NCBI GenBank assembly: GCA_030770535.1
Contig: JASVEC010000001.1
Span: 372,001-436,000, forward strand
DNA: 64,000 bases
DNA from: Batkoa obscura
Lineage: Eukaryota; Entomophthoromycota; Entomophthoromycetes; Entomophthorales; Batkoaceae
Direction: 5' to 3'
Below are positions 57,735-64,000 of this stretch, in pieces. The notes under the pieces were generated by a model, which was given only the letters and a program-made list of their open reading frames with translations, was not told the origin of the DNA and ran no database searches. A program made the position numbers and the translations under genes. Position 1 is the first letter of the stretch; each line of letters starts with the position of its first letter.

Positions 57735-59249
57735 TTATACCATTTTTTCAGCTAATTTAGATTCATCGATTTGACCTTTAATTACATAATTTAAGTTGGA
57801 ATTCGTTACAGGTGGGGAACTAGAATATGTTTTCCTTCTAATTAAATAAAGAAATATTAATATCAGTGAATCACATCTTATTATTTTACTCAATAATATT
57901 AATACTCAACTTACTTTTCCATTGAACCTCTTGATGGCCAAGTTGGAAACATACTTGGATCCTTTGGTGTTGGAGCTTCTCTATTATTGTTTTATAATTA
58001 AAAATTATTGCTAATATACATATCGTTATTATTATTATCAAATTTACTTAAAATAAGGGTGATTTAAAGCTTCTTCAGCAGTGATACGTTGTTCTGGATC
58101 GTAATATAATAAACAATTTAACAAATCCATTCCATTTTTAGTTAGATATTGGAATTTGCTACGTAATTGATTATAACTAAATAAAATAGACATGTTAATA
58201 AAGATAAATACGAATACATCATATTTTATGTTATATAGTGATATTTGATAATTCTAACTTACGGATATTTTTTAAATTGAAATTTTTGAGCATATGGTAA
58301 ATTCATATAATTGGGCCAATTATCTCGAGTTGGTGAACCTAATAGTTTAAAAATCTATAATATTTGTATTAACAATTACCTCAATAAAATAATAGTAATA
58401 GCAAATTATACTATATTGAATAATATTAAATAATTACTTACTCTACCAATTTGATCAATTTCTCCTTCACCTGGAAATAAAGGTTCATTTAATATTAATT
58501 CGGCAAAAATACAACCGATGGACCACATATCAATAGCTTTTGTGTATTTTGTTTCTCCTAATAATAATTCTGGAGCTCTAATAGTAATTAAGAAATGATA
58601 ATCGATATCAATTATAATATAATATATAAAAATGAACTACACTTACCTATACCATAATGTTACTACTAATTGTGTCATTTGATTAATAGGTTCTCCATAT
58701 TTTCTGGCGAGACCAAAATCCGCAACTTTAATTTCTCCACGGTTTGATAATAATAAGTTACTAGTTTTTAAATCTCGATGTAATAACCAATTATCATGTA
58801 ATAATTTAATAGCTGACAACAATTGTAACATAATAGTTTTAACTTCGGATTGTAAAAAGGGGTTAGGCATATCTTTCATCAATGCTTTTAAATCATGTTC
58901 AATGAAATCCATAACAATGTAGATACTATTTAATTGAAATTATATCAATTATAAACTTACTATTTTAAAAATATAACAGGACTTACTCATTCAACCTTTT
59001 ACCAACAACGATTTCTCGAACATTAACAATATTTGGATGTTTTGCAATTAATAATGCTTGTATTTCCCTTAATGAAGTTATTGGAAACCCTTGTTTTTCA
59101 TTTTCTAATTTTAACCTTTTTAAAGCTACTATATCCCCACTAGCTAGTTCTCTGGCTCTATAGACAACTCCATACGTTCCTTCATCAATTCGATTTAGTT
59201 TTTCATAATTATTGATACTTCGACAGCCACTGATAATTGGGGCATCCAT
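57735..59249 (-). CDS. CDK11: Cyclin-dependent kinase CDK11 (PITSLRE kinase)
   Basis: Seven exons on the minus strand (58987-59249, 58647-58925, 58442-58577, 58263-58354, 58048-58176, 57915-57980, 57735-57837), 355 residues. The cyclin-binding helix reads PITSLREIQ, the name-giving CDK11 motif. The ATP loop is EGTYGVVY, followed by catalytic [14 protein letters not shown] and [10 protein letters not shown]. It lacks the long N-terminal region of animal CDK11 and is close to the minimal catalytic form seen in other fungi. With L-type cyclins it acts on RNA polymerase II transcription and splicing. The start is shared with a divergent promoter of 280 bases with the next gene. Confidence 0.95.
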
Positions 59250-59529
59250 TTTGTCAAGGTATATTGATATTTAAATAATGATTAAAAAAATTCTAGTTTT
59301 TGAATTAAAATACAATCTATAAATGGTAATAAATTATCAAATTATCAAATTATCAAACTTTAAAATTAGTTAATCGTTGGCGCCAATAAAATTCTTGAAA
59401 TTATTTATAAAAGCGTGATTTTAATAGATTTTAAGAGAACAATAAGTGGGTTAATAAAACTCATTGAATTCAACTTAATCTTTTTTAATCTTTTTTAATC
59501 TTTTTAACCCTACAACTCCTAATAATCCA
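59250..59529. promoter_or_regulatory. Divergent promoter, CDK11 and C2-protein
   Basis: A 280-base AT-rich interval between two ATGs pointing away from each other. It includes a repeated ATTATCAA unit (59333-59356) and a repeated CTTTTTTAAT run (59478-59500). No clear TATA box. Confidence 0.5.
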
Positions 59530-61341
59530 ATGGTGAAACTTAAAAGAGCGGAGGAAATAGGGGAATTAGAAATCTGTGCACGAACGGCACGAAATTTATC
59601 TCAAAAAGTGTTAGTAGGTAAACAAAGTCCATTTGTACAATTTAATTTAGATTCCGTTATCAAACAAACAGTAAGTGATAAGAGAGGAGGAAGAAATCCA
59701 CAATGGTCGGACACCATAATATTCCCTATATTAAAAGATCAAGATAAGATATTAGTCACTATTTATAATAGGAAATCTAAAGTACAATCGGATTATATTG
59801 GTGAGGTAAGTATTGATTTATTACCAATATTAAAAGAAGGTGAAAAAGATGCTTGGTTTCTGTTAAAAGATCGAGATGATTATGCAGGGGATGTTTATAT
59901 TGAATTTACTTATTATAAAAAAGGAGAACCAAGAGATAGAAATAAAGTTAATGTTGCTAGTATTAATGAAATTGAAGAAGGTTTATCAATATTACAACTA
60001 AAAAATATACGTCAAGATCCAAAATTAAATAGTATGGAGTTGCCTAAAGATAGATCAATTAATAAAAATACAATGTTAAATGTACCTAATAATAATAATA
60101 ATCAAGTATTACGAAAAAATACTAACTCAAGTCAACTTAGTTTTAATAGTGAAAATAATGATACCACTCCTACTTTAGCCAATGAAAATGATTTAGTAGA
60201 TATATTAGATGAAATACGTTCCTTAGTAGATTACCCCTATCAACTACCCGCCCAAGAAGCACCTTTAGGGCCTGGGGCTTTACCACCCATGCGACGTAAA
60301 CCATTACCTAAACCACCTAATTCCAACCGTAGTTCTAATAGTCAATTATTAACACCCAACAGTAACAATCTTAGTCAAAATGATTTATTATTAAATAATA
60401 ATACACAATCTCCAGTTATTATAGAACATCAATTACAACAGGAAATGGAATTTAATAATAATCATATCCCTATTTTAAATACTAATAATAATCAATATAA
60501 TGTAGCTCATTTTTATCAACGAAATAATAGCAACTCAAATTTAACTCGTACCCCATCTCCCGCTCCCTCTTCACAAATATCTGAATTGGTATTAGGTGAT
60601 GCAATGAATTATCAACGCTATCTTTCATTAACTGGAAGTAATTCAACTACCTCTTTAACCCGACGTGGTTCTTTAGATAGTATAAAAACTGGAACTACAA
60701 TGGAAGATTATTTAGATCATGATCCCACTGTGGAAATTAAATTTAACAATAGTAAAATACCATCCATAAAAAGAAGACCTTTAGAAGCACCTTCAATATT
60801 ACAATCTCAAACTTTTTATAACCAACGTATACCTTATCCAGAAGATGTACGTGGTAGACCTTTGATGTATTATCAACATCAACAACAACAACAACAATTA
60901 CTTCCACTACAACAGATGAGTGTTGCTCCTGTTCCTATTCCTTTAGTTAGTAACGATAATACTCAATTAACTAAACCCTTACCTCGATTAAGACCAATAC
61001 CTTATCCTCCGCCATCCCAACACCATACAATGATTCCTCCGCCGTCAGCACATCCATCACATCCGCATCATCATTTATCTCCTTACACTACAAATTTGCA
61101 TTATCCACAAAGACCAATGTACCATCCACCAACCATGATGGAATATCCTCCATCTAGATTTATACAACAACCTATTACTAATGGAATAGGGGAATACTCC
61201 CCTGCTCCTAGACCTATGTTTTATTCTCCAAGAGCATTACCACCACCTATTGTTTCACCTTTAATTAGACCACATGTAGCACAAAGACAATTACCTAATC
61301 CTTATACTAATCAACCTAGGAGAGGTTCACTGGTAGATTAA
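59530..61341 (+). CDS. C2-domain, proline-rich ingression protein (Inn1/Fic1-like)
   Basis: An intronless 603-residue protein. An N-terminal C2 domain at about residues 10-130 begins GELEICARTARNLSQKVLVG and includes DYIGEVSIDLLPILKEG. A long disordered Asn/Ser region follows, then a proline-rich C-terminal third with many PxxP groups (PPMRRKPLPKPPNSN, LPRLRPIPYPPPSQ). This architecture matches the fungal ingression proteins Inn1 and Fic1. In those, the C2 domain supports membrane ingression at the division site and PxxP motifs bind SH3 domains of Hof1 or Cyk3 during cytokinesis. The Ca2+-coordinating aspartates are only partly kept, which also fits Inn1. The assignment rests on architecture, not on a clear sequence match. 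Confidence 0.8.
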   Translation: MVKLKRAEEIGELEICARTARNLSQKVLVGKQSPFVQFNLDSVIKQTVSDKRGGRNPQWSDTIIFPILKDQDKILVTIYNRKSKVQSDYIGEVSIDLLPILKEGEKDAWFLLKDRDDYAGDVYIEFTYYKKGEPRDRNKVNVASINEIEEGLSILQLKNIRQDPKLNSMELPKDRSINKNTMLNVPNNNNNQVLRKNTNSSQLSFNSENNDTTPTLANENDLVDILDEIRSLVDYPYQLPAQEAPLGPGALPPMRRKPLPKPPNSNRSSNSQLLTPNSNNLSQNDLLLNNNTQSPVIIEHQLQQEMEFNNNHIPILNTNNNQYNVAHFYQRNNSNSNLTRTPSPAPSSQISELVLGDAMNYQRYLSLTGSNSTTSLTRRGSLDSIKTGTTMEDYLDHDPTVEIKFNNSKIPSIKRRPLEAPSILQSQTFYNQRIPYPEDVRGRPLMYYQHQQQQQQLLPLQQMSVAPVPIPLVSNDNTQLTKPLPRLRPIPYPPPSQHHTMIPPPSAHPSHPHHHLSPYTTNLHYPQRPMYHPPTMMEYPPSRFIQQPITNGIGEYSPAPRPMFYSPRALPPPIVSPLIRPHVAQRQLPNPYTNQPRRGSLVD

Positions 61342-61545
61342 TCAAGTTTAAATTTTTGAATTCTTTTGAACATTAAAGTTACTAATGTGTTTGTTTTTAT
61401 AAAATTTAAAGTATTTTTTATAAATTAATTTTTCTAAATAATAATAATAATAATAATAAAATAATTTAATAACTCATTTTAAAATAAAATTTCTTAAATT
61501 TTAATAACCTTTCAAAAACTTCTCTTTCATTTAACTCTCCTTTTT
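61342..61545. other. Convergent 3' spacer
   Basis: Contains an AAT microsatellite (about 61438-61458). Nothing else seen. Confidence 0.6.
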
Positions 61546-63600
<2,055 letters not shown>

Positions 63601-63908
63601 CTTTTTGCTATCAAATTTTCTTTTATCTGATTTTCTTTTTTATTCCAATATTAATAAAAAAATATTCAATTTTTATGATCTGAATTTGAGTTTGAGTTTC
63701 CAAACTAATTTTAAAGTGGCTAAATCATGAAATATTGGCACTTAAACCAAGCATTTCATTTGTCAAAAAGCACCTCAATGACTTTCAAAAATCTCCATTT
63801 TCTATTTAGTAACAAATTTCGAAATTAAAAAAACATTAAAAAACACAATAAAACCCAACAAAATACATCCAACATAATATTTTAATGATTCAATTCATCC
63901 CCCTTTTT
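63601..63908. other. Short intergenic spacer
   Basis: Promoter of Vps4 and 3' flank of the WD40 gene. AT-rich, nothing further. Confidence 0.55.
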
Positions 63909-64000
63909 TTACGCTGTACCCCAATATCTTACTCTAGCATCATCTGAACAAGTTACAAACGCATCGTCCGTTGGACTAGCTACTACTTTTTGGATTGGTT
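63909..64000 (-). CDS. WD40-repeat protein, C-terminal end (partial)
   Basis: On the minus strand the last 30 codons read an incomplete WD40 blade: VASPTDDAFVTCSDDARVRYW followed by GTA and a TAA stop at 63909-63911. The SDD and RVRYW pattern is typical of the D-strand of a blade. The gene runs off the right edge, so which WD40 protein this is cannot be said. Confidence 0.75.
   Translation of the reverse strand, partial: PIQKVVASPTDDAFVTCSDDARVRYWGTA

Overview
The window looks like nuclear DNA of an early-diverging filamentous fungus with a very AT-rich genome. Genes carry short introns (about 45-65 bases, GTAAG-type donors, TAG acceptors), the intergenic DNA is strongly AT-rich, and the gene set is fungal: CDK11, Prp43, Vps4, Ypi1, Gid4, AMMECR1, a carnitine acyltransferase and a C2-domain ingression-like protein. 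Bacillopeptidase-type secreted subtilisins and a polysaccharide deacetylase family fit an entomophthoralean fungus such as Conidiobolus. That lineage call is inference from gene content and base composition, not a database match.

Left half (1-33 kb) is sparse and repeat-rich. It holds two small homeodomain genes with a shared C-terminal box, a DUF1295 membrane reductase-like gene in six exons, an intronless zinc-free MDR oxidoreductase, a small orphan protein, a six-exon GPI-phospholipase-D-like gene and an intronless three-repeat Myb regulator. It also holds two almost identical subtilisin genes in inverted orientation and two decayed copies of a polysaccharide deacetylase locus. Between the genes lie 11 of the 13 copies of a ~105-base inverted-repeat element with TA-like ends, and three copies of a ~420-480-base solo-LTR-like repeat.

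Middle (33-41 kb) has an intronless GH15-type glycosidase with a trehalase-like N-terminus and a concentrative nucleoside transporter on the other strand. Between them lies a stretch with a run of hairpins, and after them a 3.1 kb very AT-rich gap with microsatellites. Right part (41-64 kb) is compact and mostly housekeeping: Prp43 helicase, carnitine acyltransferase, AMMECR1, Ypi1/PPP1R11, Gid4 receptor, a secreted cell-surface-type protein, a Kelch-type membrane protein, a FYVE/SAP/RING E3 of the RNF34 type, CDK11, a C2/proline-rich Inn1/Fic1-like protein, Vps4 and the last exon of a WD40 protein.

All exon-intron structures given here were read from the sequence by frame continuity. For each spliced gene the exon lengths sum to a multiple of three, except the carnitine acyltransferase, whose first exon I could not resolve. 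The most interesting points are the subtilisin pair, whose differences are confined to loops around the active site while the rest is identical, the unnamed 105-base element family, the homeodomain pair, and several structured islands that no gene explains.
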